Part shown: positions 16,606 through 25,066 of the stretch, piece by piece
Layout: each line of letters starts with the position of its first letter
Position numbering within the stretch: position 1 is the stretch's first letter
Assembly (NCBI GenBank): GCA_900541135.1
Contig: UQIG01000015.1
Coordinates: 1 to 48,585, forward strand
Origin: an uncultured Collinsella sp.
GTDB taxonomy: Bacteria > Actinomycetota > Coriobacteriia > Coriobacteriales > Coriobacteriaceae
Reading direction: 5' to 3'
DNA: 48,585 nt
The notes under the pieces: model-generated
Told to the model about the DNA's origin: nothing
Seen by the model: the letters and a program-made list of their open reading frames with translations, nothing else
The model's database searches: none
Translations under genes and position numbers: made by a program

Positions 16606-16803
16606 GTGCGCTCCACATCCATAATCCGACAAATAGGCCCAATGCATGCACATTAGAACCGTATATAGTCGAAAGTATACCCCGAGCGAGCGCAAACGAC
16701 CGAATTCGGGCCATCTTAACGCCCCGAGCGGACAAGGATATAGCCTAATCTCCATATCGGACTAAAATCATGGCAGCAAACCACCTTCTCATGCGAGGAC
16801 TCT

Positions 16804-17826
16804 ATGACGGCAAGCGACGCGACCGCGACAATTAAAAAGGGAAGTTCGGAGCCCGGTTTCGATAAAACGGCTCAGCGCATCCTCAATCTTTTCTTTGTGC
16901 TCAACAGCTCCCCCGAACCGCTGACGACCGAGCAGATCGTCTTGGATTCTGACCTGGGATATGGCTCGGGCAACATCGACTCGGATAAGCGCAAGTTTCG
17001 GCGCGATCGTGACAAACTGCTCGAGCGTGGCATCTTAATCAAGGAGGTTCGCCCCGCCGGTGCGCAGGAGACCGAGGAAAGCTCGTGGACAATCGACCGC
17101 GAGCACACGTTTGCTGCAGGCGGCCTCATCACCGCAGACGACGCCGATATCCTACTCAACGCCATCGACCAGACGCTAGCGGCCGGCTCTTCCACCTTTG
17201 CCGCGCCGCTTGCCGATATTCGCTCCAAAATTGCCTACCTCACCGGCATGTCGGCGGTGGACGAAGTACCGATCCGCCGCTCTCCCACCGTCGATGCGGT
17301 ATGGAGCGCCTTTGCCGAGCGATGCGCGCTGCGATTTTTATATCAGAACGGACGCGGCGAGCAGAAAGAACGTACCGTCTGTGTCTACGGCATGTTCGAA
17401 CGCGAGGGCGTGGCGTACTTCTGCGGCCTCGACAATGTCACCGACGGCATCAGGACATTCCGCTGCGACCGTATCGTTCGCGCATGGCGTCCTTCGAAGG
17501 CCTACGCCATCCCTGCGGACTTCAATCTCAACGACTATCTGTTCTTTGAATTCGATTTCGCCGACCGACCGCCCGTTGCAGCCACGTTCTCGTTCGCCCC
17601 TCAGACGCAGATCGATATGATCAACGGCCTCACGCGCGGGCGAGGTGAGCTCACACACACCGATGCGGGATGGATCTGGACCGTTGACGTGCGCGACCTT
17701 GAAGCCGCCGCCTCATTTTGCATGGCCCACGCCATGGACGGCATGAGGCCCATGGCCCCCAAATCGCTCAAGCAGGCGTGGAACCACCTCATAGAAAGGA
17801 CGGTGCACGAGCATGCCCGTGCGTAA
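16804..17826 (+). CDS. WYL-domain transcriptional regulator (PafB-like position)
   Basis: A 340-residue regulator. The N-terminal helix-turn-helix region (about 18-80, TAQRILNLFFVLNSSPEPLTTEQI and DKRKFRRDRDKLLERGI) is followed by a WYL domain (about 160-250, with ALRFLYQNGRG and IRTFRCDRIVRAW) and a C-terminal extension (about 255-330). In actinobacteria, paired proteins of this type (PafB/PafC) activate DNA-damage genes, probably by binding single-stranded DNA. GAGG lies five bases before the ATG. The stop codon overlaps the next WYL gene by 14 bp, so the two form one operon. The PafBC comparison is inference from tandem arrangement and architecture. Confidence 0.88.
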   Translation: MTASDATATIKKGSSEPGFDKTAQRILNLFFVLNSSPEPLTTEQIVLDSDLGYGSGNIDSDKRKFRRDRDKLLERGILIKEVRPAGAQETEESSWTIDREHTFAAGGLITADDADILLNAIDQTLAAGSSTFAAPLADIRSKIAYLTGMSAVDEVPIRRSPTVDAVWSAFAERCALRFLYQNGRGEQKERTVCVYGMFEREGVAYFCGLDNVTDGIRTFRCDRIVRAWRPSKAYAIPADFNLNDYLFFEFDFADRPPVAATFSFAPQTQIDMINGLTRGRGELTHTDAGWIWTVDVRDLEAAASFCMAHAMDGMRPMAPKSLKQAWNHLIERTVHEHARA

Positions 17827-18730
17827 ACTCACCAGCGAGCAGAGACTCTCGCGCGCCATCGACATCATGGAGGCCCTCTACGCCGCCGGCGATGGCGGCA
17901 TGACACGAACCGAGATTTGCAGCCGCTTTGACATCACGGGGGCGTCGCTCGACGAGATTCTCGAGATCGTCTCGACGCTCGCGGACCGAGAATCGGGCGC
18001 GCGCATCATCTGCGAATGCCGCGGCGAGCGCGTGGCCCTCACTGGTGACGCCGGGCGCGTGCTACCGTTGCGCCTGAGTGCCGCCGAGGGCGCCGTGCTC
18101 AACCATGAACTTGAATCGTTGGGGATCGAGCCGCAGACGGCAGCTCGGATTCGACATGCCCTTCTGCCCGAAGAGCTCGGCTATAACCAGCGCGTCTTTG
18201 ACACCGTCAACCACGGGTCGCACTGGCAGCAGCTGAGCTGCGCCATTCAGGACGGTGTTCGTTGCCGCATCTCGTATCGCTCGATGGACGATGCGCGGCC
18301 ACGCGAGCGTCTGGTCGACCCCTTGCGCATTACGGCAAACGGCGACCAAACATACCTGATTGCCTGGGACATCGCGATCGATGAGCAGCGCACCTATCGC
18401 ATGGATAAAATCGAGGGACTCACCTTGACGGAAGACTCCGTCGTGCCTCACACACCGGGCGTCGCATCCCTCCACGATTCCCTTGCCCGGACGCAGCGTA
18501 GTGCAAAGCTCTTGATGCCATTCGATATGGCGGAGCATCTGGACTGGGCCGGCATCACCCTAATCGAGCGCAGCGGGGCAGACATGGCAACGGTAACCGT
18601 GCATTACGGCTCCGAGCGTTGGCTACTGAGCCAGGTAATCGCAGCGGGCGGAGCCATCCGCATCTTGGATGACCCCGCCCTGTCAAAGCGTCTGTGCGAT
18701 ATGGCAAAAACCCTCGTCTGTCCGCTTTAG
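17813..18730 (+). CDS. WYL-domain transcriptional regulator (PafC-like position)
   Basis: A 305-residue second member of the tandem pair. The N-terminal helix-turn-helix (about 5-65, LSRAIDIMEALYAAGDGGMTRTEICSRF in part) precedes a WYL domain (about 140-215, with CRISYRSMDDARPRERLVDPLRI and QRTYRMDKIEGL) and a C-terminal domain ending in GSERWLLSQVIAAGG. The gene overlaps the first WYL gene by 14 bp and its end overlaps the convergent dinG-like gene by 4 bp, so transcripts from both sides must run into each other. It probably works with its neighbour as a heteromeric regulator (inference). Confidence 0.88.
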   Translation: MPVRKLTSEQRLSRAIDIMEALYAAGDGGMTRTEICSRFDITGASLDEILEIVSTLADRESGARIICECRGERVALTGDAGRVLPLRLSAAEGAVLNHELESLGIEPQTAARIRHALLPEELGYNQRVFDTVNHGSHWQQLSCAIQDGVRCRISYRSMDDARPRERLVDPLRITANGDQTYLIAWDIAIDEQRTYRMDKIEGLTLTEDSVVPHTPGVASLHDSLARTQRSAKLLMPFDMAEHLDWAGITLIERSGADMATVTVHYGSERWLLSQVIAAGGAIRILDDPALSKRLCDMAKTLVCPL

Positions 18731-21621
18731 CGCCGCCGCTCGTGACGTGCGCGCCACAGTTGCAGATAGTGACCGATCTGCGCCGATTCGATGCGCTGGT
18801 AGGAGCTCGTGGGCAGCGACGTTAAGAACTTCTTTCCGTAGCCCTTCGTCACCAGGCGCGGGTCGGCCAGAATCAGCACGCCGCAATCGGTCGACGAGCG
18901 GATAAGGCGGCCGGCCGCCTGCTTAACCTCGAGCACCGCCTCGGGCAGCGAATAGCGCGCCCAAGCGCGGTCTTCGCGCAGGTTGCGCTCGCACGAGAGC
19001 GGGTCCGTGGGGCTCGAGAACGGCAGCTTGGGAATGATGACGCAACGCAGCGTCTCGCCGCTGGCGTCAAACCCCTCCCAGAAGGCCTTAAGCGCAAAAA
19101 GCGACGAGGTCGGCTCGTTGATAAACCGGTCGCGCAGGCGACGAGGAGATGAGTTGCGCTGCTGGCAGTCGAGCTCCAGACCCGCACGGGCCATCTTGGG
19201 CTCAACGCGGGCGTACAGGTCTTCCATGTCGCGCCGATTGGTGAACAGTGTGAGCACCGATCCGCCCATGGCAAGATGGGCGTCGACCAGCACGCGCTCG
19301 AGCGCCGTAAGATAGCTCTCGCGATCGCGCGGATCGGGGATATCGCCCGCAACGACTACAGCCATGTTCGAATCGAAGTCGTAGCTCGAGTCCAAGTGCA
19401 GCGATGAGGATGTTGAAGCACCGATGCGATCGAGGCCGACCGCATGGTTAAAGTGTTCAAAGCTTTTGGACACCGTCATAGTCGCCGAGGCAAAGATAGC
19501 CGTGTGAACCTCGGGCAGCCACTCGGTTGCCAAGGCCTCGCCAATGTCGATGCGCTCTGCGGTCATCGACTCTCCGCCGGCACGCAGCCTGCGATTGACC
19601 TGCAGCGAATACACGTAGTGTTCATCGGTGCCATCAATGATGAGTTTGAGGTTCTCGACCAGCTCGTGCAGGCGACGCGAGATATCACCCAGGTCAACAA
19701 CAACCTCGGGCTTGTCGGCGGCGACGGCTTGCACCAGCGCGTCGACGCTCTTGTCAGCCTGTTCCAATGCGTCGATGCAAGTGTAGGCCGACTGTAAGAA
19801 ATCATGCCAGTCGTCAGATTCGCGCAGCTCGGGGCCAATCCATAGATTGGCATTGTCATAACCCCCACGCGCACGGCGGCCGAGCTCGCGAACGCCATCG
19901 AACACGTCGGCGATTGCCATGCTCGCGCGCGCAACCGTCGACGTCGCCTTGGCAGTAAGGCCCAGATAGAGCGTAGAGCCCTCGGAGGTTGCCAAATCAC
20001 GGGAAACCTGGCTTAGCGCGCCGGTGCTCGAGCCACCCAGGCGCTCAAACAGAACGCGTGATTCGTCCGCCGACACCACGCGCGCCCACTGGCGGCGCGC
20101 CTCGCGCTCGATGGAATGGGCCTCGTCGATTACCCAATGACGAATCGGAGGTAAAATCCTGCCCTCGGCCGCGACATTGCGGAACAGCAGGGAATGGTTG
20201 GTGACCACCACATCGGCATGCGCCGCACGACGGCGAGCGCCGTGGACCAAACATTTATCAGGGAAAAACGGGCAGAGGCGACGAGCACACTCGCGCGAGG
20301 CCGTCGTAAAGTCGGGACGGTTGACGCTGCGCCACCGAATGCCGAGCGAGTCGAGGTCGCCATCGGCTGATTGGCAGACGTACGCCATAATGACCGCGAC
20401 CGCCGTGAGCGTGTCCGCCGGATCGCGCTTGGTGGTAATCTCGACCTGGCTGCGGCTCATGCGCTCAAGCTTGCGCAGGCACGGATAGTGGTCATAGCCC
20501 TTGAGAGCGCAAAATGACAGACCACCGTCCAGTTGCTCGGCAAGTTTTGGCAGCTCATGGTACATGAGCTGGTCGGCAAGATTGTTCGATTTGGTCGCAA
20601 TACCAACCGTGATGTTGTTACGGCGCGCTGCCTCGGCAAAAGGCACCAGATAGGCCATCGATTTGCCGACGCCCGTGCCCGCCTCAATTACACGATGAGT
20701 GCCCGTGACCAGCGCATCGCGGACCTCGAGCGCCATCGCGATCTGCTCATCACGCGGCTCGTAAGTGGGATACATGCGATTGACCAGGCCACCCGGCGCA
20801 TAGTCTGCCTCAATCTCCTCACGACTCGGCATCTTGAGGACCGGCAGTTCGTCGGCGTCAACCCGATCGTCGGCGCGATCGGCCTTGAGAACGTCAGCAC
20901 GAGCGGCGCCGAGAGAGAAGATAGAACCAGGGTTCTGCCCTGCCAAGAATGAGAAGATAGGACGATAGGACCAAGGCACATCCGGATGCATGTCGGCTAG
21001 GCGCGCCATGAGGCCCTGGGGCAAGTCGGTGAGCGCCACGAGCAACACGCGCCATACGCCACACAGGGCGTCGACGTCGGCATTGGCACGGTGTGATACC
21101 GAGTCACAGCCAAACAGATCGGCCATAAAAGACAACTTGTGCGAGGCCAGGCGAGGAAGCGCGATGCGCGACAGCGCCAGCGAATCGATCCAAATATCGC
21201 TCACGTTGACACCGCCTTTGACCGACTCGATAAACGAGCGGTCGAACGTGGCGTTATGTGCGATCACCGGGCAACCACCGACAAAATCGGCGAGAGCGGC
21301 GACGGCCTCAACGGCCGACGGGGCATCTGCCACATCGGCATTTGTAATGCTCGTGAGCTCGGTAATCTCGGCGGGAATCAGCTGTTTGGGATGCACGAAG
21401 GTATCGAAGCGGTCGACGATCTCGCGGCCCGAAAGACGGGCCGCCGAGATCTCGATCAGCTCGTTGTCCTGCACCGAAAGACCTGTGGTCTCGGTATCGA
21501 GGACAATCACATCTTCCTCGATAAGGCCGAAGGACTGCGTTTTGGCGCGTTCGGCAAGCGTGGCATAGGAGTCGATGACAAACTGCGGCGTTCCTGACGA
21601 AACCGCGTCCTCGATTAGCAT
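18727..21621 (-). CDS. dinG: DinG-family ATP-dependent helicase with 3'-5' exonuclease domain
   Basis: A 964-residue protein that joins a DEDD exonuclease to an XPD/DinG-type superfamily 2 helicase. The exonuclease (about 35-200) keeps all three motifs: LDTETTG, HNATFDRSF and HRANADVDAL. The helicase has Walker A EAGTGVGKS and Walker B VIDEAHSIE. Four cysteines spaced as in iron-sulfur XPD-type helicases are present: one in YPCLRK, then ECARRLCPFFPDKC. C-terminal motifs include FWEGFDASGETLR and AAGRLIRS. Such proteins resolve unusual DNA or R-loops; Gram-positive homologues can act mainly as nucleases. Its start overlaps the end of ddl by 7 bp. It converges on the WYL operon with a 4-bp overlap. 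Confidence 0.93.
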   Translation of the reverse strand: MLIEDAVSSGTPQFVIDSYATLAERAKTQSFGLIEEDVIVLDTETTGLSVQDNELIEISAARLSGREIVDRFDTFVHPKQLIPAEITELTSITNADVADAPSAVEAVAALADFVGGCPVIAHNATFDRSFIESVKGGVNVSDIWIDSLALSRIALPRLASHKLSFMADLFGCDSVSHRANADVDALCGVWRVLLVALTDLPQGLMARLADMHPDVPWSYRPIFSFLAGQNPGSIFSLGAARADVLKADRADDRVDADELPVLKMPSREEIEADYAPGGLVNRMYPTYEPRDEQIAMALEVRDALVTGTHRVIEAGTGVGKSMAYLVPFAEAARRNNITVGIATKSNNLADQLMYHELPKLAEQLDGGLSFCALKGYDHYPCLRKLERMSRSQVEITTKRDPADTLTAVAVIMAYVCQSADGDLDSLGIRWRSVNRPDFTTASRECARRLCPFFPDKCLVHGARRRAAHADVVVTNHSLLFRNVAAEGRILPPIRHWVIDEAHSIEREARRQWARVVSADESRVLFERLGGSSTGALSQVSRDLATSEGSTLYLGLTAKATSTVARASMAIADVFDGVRELGRRARGGYDNANLWIGPELRESDDWHDFLQSAYTCIDALEQADKSVDALVQAVAADKPEVVVDLGDISRRLHELVENLKLIIDGTDEHYVYSLQVNRRLRAGGESMTAERIDIGEALATEWLPEVHTAIFASATMTVSKSFEHFNHAVGLDRIGASTSSSLHLDSSYDFDSNMAVVVAGDIPDPRDRESYLTALERVLVDAHLAMGGSVLTLFTNRRDMEDLYARVEPKMARAGLELDCQQRNSSPRRLRDRFINEPTSSLFALKAFWEGFDASGETLRCVIIPKLPFSSPTDPLSCERNLREDRAWARYSLPEAVLEVKQAAGRLIRSSTDCGVLILADPRLVTKGYGKKFLTSLPTSSYQRIESAQIGHYLQLWRARHERRR

Positions 21622-22580
21622 GCAATGCCCGCTCGACGAAGGCCCATACGGATCAGGCTGTCACAGACCTGCGGGAACGTCATGTCGTCGGTGTGACGAA
21701 TCTCATCCGGATACAGCGACGTATCGGTCATGCCGGGAATGGTATTGGTCTCGAGGATGACGGGGCCGTCCTCGCTCACGATAAAATCGCTGCGCGAGAT
21801 GCCCAGGCAACCGAGGGCCTTGTGAGCAGCACAGGCAAGCTCCTGAGCGCGAGCGTAATTCTCGGGTGAAATCTGCGCCGGAATACGATGGATGTCCGTA
21901 GGGTCGACATACTTCACGTCCAGATCGTAGAACTCACAGTCCTCGGGCTTGCGAATCTCGACAATCGGCAGGGCGCGCACGTCATCTTCACCGTATACGC
22001 CAACGGTGATCTCGGTACCCTCGATGCACTTCTCGACCAGCACTTTGTCGCCGTAATCAAACGCCTTGGCGATTGCCGCGGGCAGCTCGGAGGGCTCATG
22101 GACCAGGGAAATGCCATAGCTGGAACCGTTGACGGCCGGCTTCACAAAGCAGCGCTCGCCACAAACCTCAACGATATGATCGATATCGACTTCATCGCCC
22201 ACCTCGAGCGCAAGGCCGGGGGCAATGGGAATGCCCGCCTTGGCGTACAGGAGCTTAGAGACCTCCTTGTCGGCACCGCAGGCGCTGGCAAGCACGCCCG
22301 AGGCCGTGTAGGGAATACCCAGGGTCTCCATGGCGCCCTGCATGGCACCATCCTCGCCGCCGGCACCGTGCATGGCGATAAACGCCACGTCAAAGCCGCC
22401 GGTCGCCATGGTTACCATAAAGTCATCAGCGGCCGTATCGAGCAGCTCCACCGAGGTGTAGCCGGCTTCCTTCAGTGCCACCACAACGTTCTTTCCCGAA
22501 TTGAGCGAGATCTCGCGCTCAGCGGAATGACCGCCCGCCAAGACCGCTACGTGCATGTTCTCTAGGCTTTTACCCGGCAT
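21615..22580 (-). CDS. ddl: D-alanine--D-alanine ligase
   Basis: ATP-grasp ligase of 321 residues that makes D-Ala-D-Ala for peptidoglycan precursors in the cytoplasm. Evidence includes the N-terminal VAVLAGGHSAEREISL, the serine loop VKPAVNGSSYGISLV and the C-terminal ATP/Mg motif VILETNTIPGMT. The Tyr-type motif common in vancomycin-sensitive enzymes cannot be judged confidently from sequence alone. GGAGGAG lies seven bases before the ATG. The gene overlaps the downstream dinG-like gene and is divergent from rlmN, with 85 bp between the two start codons. Confidence 0.95.
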   Translation of the reverse strand: MPGKSLENMHVAVLAGGHSAEREISLNSGKNVVVALKEAGYTSVELLDTAADDFMVTMATGGFDVAFIAMHGAGGEDGAMQGAMETLGIPYTASGVLASACGADKEVSKLLYAKAGIPIAPGLALEVGDEVDIDHIVEVCGERCFVKPAVNGSSYGISLVHEPSELPAAIAKAFDYGDKVLVEKCIEGTEITVGVYGEDDVRALPIVEIRKPEDCEFYDLDVKYVDPTDIHRIPAQISPENYARAQELACAAHKALGCLGISRSDFIVSEDGPVILETNTIPGMTDTSLYPDEIRHTDDMTFPQVCDSLIRMGLRRAGIAC

Positions 22581-22665
22581 GGGCAGACTCCTCCTCTATA
22601 ATTTCTGCAGCTGATACCATATTGTAGCGATACCCTCTACGTTTCCCCAAAATCGAAAGGCTTCC

Positions 22666-23718
22666 ATGAATCCCAGGACTAAATCTCAGGACATTCGCGA
22701 CTTGAGCCAAAACGATATTCGCGAGCTCGTGGCCGAACTTGGCCAGCCCGCCTTCCGCGCGAAGCAGCTCATCGAATGGGTCTTTGAGAAGAACGTTTGT
22801 TCGTTTGACGACATGACCAACCTTCCCAAGGCTTTCCGCGAGCAGCTTAAAGAGGCTTTTGCCTTTGACACGCCGACTGAACTCACCAAGCAGGTTTCCA
22901 AAGATGGCTCTCGCAAGTACCTGCTCGAGTACCACGACGGCATTTCCGTCGAGACCGTCGGTATGCCCCGTCGCAACAAGCTTTCCGTCTGCGTTTCAAC
23001 CCAGGCAGGCTGTGGCATGGGCTGCGCCTTTTGCGCTACCGGTCTCAACGGCCTCAAGCGTTCTCTGACCGCTCAAGAGATCGTCGACCAGGTACTTCAT
23101 GTATCCAACGACTTTGGCGAGCGCGCCACGAGCGTTGTCTTCATGGGCCAGGGCGAGCCGTTTGCCAACTACGACGAGGTTCTCAAGGCGCTGCGAATCC
23201 TCAACGACCCCGAAGGCATCGGTATCGGCGCTCGTCACCTCACCGTCTCTACCAGCGGCGTTATTCCCGGTATTCGCAAATTTGCCGACATCCCCGAGCA
23301 ATTCACGCTTGCCGTTTCCCTGCATTCCGCCATCCAGTCGACGCGCAATAAGCTTATGCCCGGTGTTAAGAAGTACACGCTACTTCGCCTTCACGAGGCG
23401 CTCCAGCTCTACACCGAGAAGACTGGCCGCCGCCCGACCTATGAGTATGCCATGATTGAAGGCGTCAACGATACGAATCCCGAGATGCAGGCGCTCTGCG
23501 ACTTCTGCGAGGGAACGTTGTGCCACGTTAACCTGATTCAGCTTAACGACATCGAGGGCAGCCCGCTCAAGCCGTCGCCGATTCATAAGGTTGAGGATCT
23601 TCAGCGTCGTCTTGAGTCCCGTGGCATCGAGACCACGATTCGTAACTCCCGTGGTAACGATATTGACGCCGCTTGCGGACAGCTGAAGCAGCGCTTCAAA
23701 GTTCAGAAGAACGCATAG
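22666..23718 (+). CDS. rlmN: 23S rRNA (adenine2503-C2)-methyltransferase
   Basis: Radical-SAM methyltransferase of 350 residues. It methylates C2 of A2503 in 23S rRNA and of A37 in some tRNAs. It has the iron-sulfur motif CGMGCAFC, the SAM-binding GEPFANYDEV region, the C-terminal catalytic Cys in DAACGQL, and an N-terminal accessory domain with AKQLIEWVFEKN. Full family length. The gene is on the plus strand, against the local trend. A terminator follows, and a parS-like palindrome lies between the stop codon and that terminator. Confidence 0.97.
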   Translation: MNPRTKSQDIRDLSQNDIRELVAELGQPAFRAKQLIEWVFEKNVCSFDDMTNLPKAFREQLKEAFAFDTPTELTKQVSKDGSRKYLLEYHDGISVETVGMPRRNKLSVCVSTQAGCGMGCAFCATGLNGLKRSLTAQEIVDQVLHVSNDFGERATSVVFMGQGEPFANYDEVLKALRILNDPEGIGIGARHLTVSTSGVIPGIRKFADIPEQFTLAVSLHSAIQSTRNKLMPGVKKYTLLRLHEALQLYTEKTGRRPTYEYAMIEGVNDTNPEMQALCDFCEGTLCHVNLIQLNDIEGSPLKPSPIHKVEDLQRRLESRGIETTIRNSRGNDIDAACGQLKQRFKVQKNA

Positions 23719-23736
23719 GGGAGTCGCATCCCAAAA

Positions 23737-23752
23737 CGTTTCATGTGAAACA
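23737..23752. promoter_or_regulatory. Degenerate parS-like site
   Basis: CGTTTCATGTGAAACA differs from the bacterial parS consensus TGTTTCACGTGAAACA at two positions (first base and the central C). It lies 2.1 kb from the three perfect sites, just after rlmN. ParB could bind it weakly (inference). Confidence 0.5.
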
Positions 23753-23756
23753 TCGA

Positions 23757-23795
23757 ACGACCCCGGTTGCAGGATATGCAACCGGGGTCGTTTCA
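23757..23795 (+). terminator. Terminator after rlmN
   Basis: A perfect 14-bp stem (ACGACCCCGGTTGC and its complement, 7-nt loop) followed by a T-rich tract. Confidence 0.85.
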
Positions 23796-23847
23796 TTTAT
23801 TGGCCTTAATTTTGAATCAGCTGCTACTGGTCCCATTTTTACGGCCA

Positions 23848-23886
23848 AAATAAGGGGTCCTTGTCTCGTGAATCAGACAAGGACCC
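23848..23886 (-). terminator. Terminator after the parAB-associated small gene
   Basis: On the minus strand a 12-bp perfect stem (GGGTCCTTGTCT and its complement, 8-nt loop) ends in a CCTTATTTT tract. It closes the parA-parB-small-gene operon. Confidence 0.75.
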
Positions 23887-23908
23887 ATCACAATATGCTA
23901 AGTAATTG

Positions 23909-23920
23909 TTAGGTACCTAA
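23909..23920. repeat. 12-bp palindrome TTAGGTACCTAA (copy 1)
   Basis: A perfect palindrome overlapping the stop codon of the small gene. The same 12 bp (13 with the preceding G) recurs at 27413-27424, just upstream of jag. Confidence 0.6.
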
Positions 23921-24171
23921 TAGCCTACATTTTCCCATTGGTTACTAACCCAACCTTGATTAATCTTGGGATTCTTCGTTACCTGAGCAGTACGCATCGC
24001 AACATCTTCCGTCATAACATCCATTTTCTTTTTGGAAGTATCGACGATATCTTGCGCGCCACGAAGCAAACGACCTCGAAGTTCATCGTCTGTTGCGATC
24101 TTATAGCCAGCAAAGGCACCAGCCGCGACAGTCGTCACCAATGCAATCGCTGTTAAAATCTTATTCCTCAT
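23917..24171 (-). CDS. Small membrane-anchored protein downstream of parB
   Basis: A protein of about 84 residues starting MRNKILTAIAL. One N-terminal hydrophobic segment (about 5-22) is followed by a charged, probably helical tail (GYKIATDDELRGRLLRGAQDIVDTSKKKMD). The layout resembles YtxH-like proteins, but I cannot assign a family. The start at 24171 is set by AGGAGG about six bases upstream; an earlier ATG (24189) lacks one. It overlaps the parB end by 11 bp, so it is coupled to parAB. The position suggests a link to chromosome segregation or envelope, but there is no direct evidence. Confidence 0.75.
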   Translation of the reverse strand: MRNKILTAIALVTTVAAGAFAGYKIATDDELRGRLLRGAQDIVDTSKKKMDVMTEDVAMRTAQVTKNPKINQGWVSNQWENVGY

Positions 24172-25066
24172 CTTGGCCTCCTTGATCAAACTGAATCATT
24201 TCGCCAAGAATACGAGATAACTCTTCCTCGTCTTTAAACTCAATCTCAATCTTATTCTTTCCACGCGAGCTCTTCACACGCACGTTGGTATTAAAAACCT
24301 GACGAAGCACGCGGGCAGCCTTTTTAAAAGACTGAGGCGTTGCAGGCCTCTGAGTCTTAGGTGTCTCTCCGGCAGAAAACAACGGAGCAAGATTTTCTGT
24401 CGCTCTTACGGAAAGGCCCTCTGCAACAACCTTCTCAGCAAGTCGAATTCGTGCATCCTCATAGGGAACTGCAAGAATCGCACGTGCATGACCAGCAGTA
24501 AGTTTGCCCTCAAAAATCATCTGCTGAACTACTTCGGGGAGATCGAGAAGACGCAGCGAGTTTGTAATTGCAGAGCGTGACTTGCTTACAGCCTTTGACA
24601 ATGCCTCCTGGGTCATACCGCTGGCATCGATGAGCTGTCGATAGCCCTTAGCCTCTTCGACGGGATTCAGATCAGAACGCTGAAGGTTTTCGATGAGAGC
24701 AAGAGCCAGCATCTCTTCATCATTTACCTCTTTAATGATGACTGGCAATTCTTCAAGGCCTGCAAGCTTTGACGCCTGGTAACGACGCTCACCAGCGATG
24801 ATCTCATAGCCGTTTCCATGCTTGCGAACCAAAAGCGGCTGCAAAACGCCATGTTCTTGGATTGACTCGCTCAACTCGCGAAGTTCAGTTTCGTTAAAGT
24901 GAATTCGCGGCTGATTAGGGTTGGGAACGATATCCTCAATAGGCAGTTTTGTTTCAGATGCAGCATTTGAAGCCGATGCAGCAGAACCGCCGGTCTCATA
25001 CTCGGCCTCTGAGACCAAAGCATTGAGTCCACGTCCCAATCCGCCACGTTTCTTTACGCTAGGCAC
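24161..25066 (-). CDS. parB: Chromosome-partitioning protein ParB
   Basis: A 301-residue CTP-dependent DNA clamp that loads at parS and spreads to form the origin-proximal partition complex. The N-terminal tail KKRGGLGRGLNALVS is typical of chromosomal ParB (a ParA-stimulating region). The CTP-binding motif is IIAGERRYQASK, and the parS-binding helix-turn-helix is MTQEALSKAVSKSRSAITNSLRLL. The basic C-terminal dimer region follows. GTG start preceded by GAGGTGATC, which is highly complementary to the 16S 3' end. It overlaps parA by 8 bp. Three perfect parS sites lie 0.8 kb upstream. Confidence 0.97.
   Translation of the reverse strand: MPSVKKRGGLGRGLNALVSEAEYETGGSAASASNAASETKLPIEDIVPNPNQPRIHFNETELRELSESIQEHGVLQPLLVRKHGNGYEIIAGERRYQASKLAGLEELPVIIKEVNDEEMLALALIENLQRSDLNPVEEAKGYRQLIDASGMTQEALSKAVSKSRSAITNSLRLLDLPEVVQQMIFEGKLTAGHARAILAVPYEDARIRLAEKVVAEGLSVRATENLAPLFSAGETPKTQRPATPQSFKKAARVLRQVFNTNVRVKSSRGKNKIEIEFKDEEELSRILGEMIQFDQGGQDEE

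Noticed and set aside
13441..16656. A 1071-codon open frame on the plus strand, antisense to the M28-like gene
   Set aside because: It has no ribosome site and no recognisable domain, and its Arg/Gly/Leu-rich composition is what the reverse of the Glu/Ala-rich insert produces. The minus-strand protein has clear motifs.
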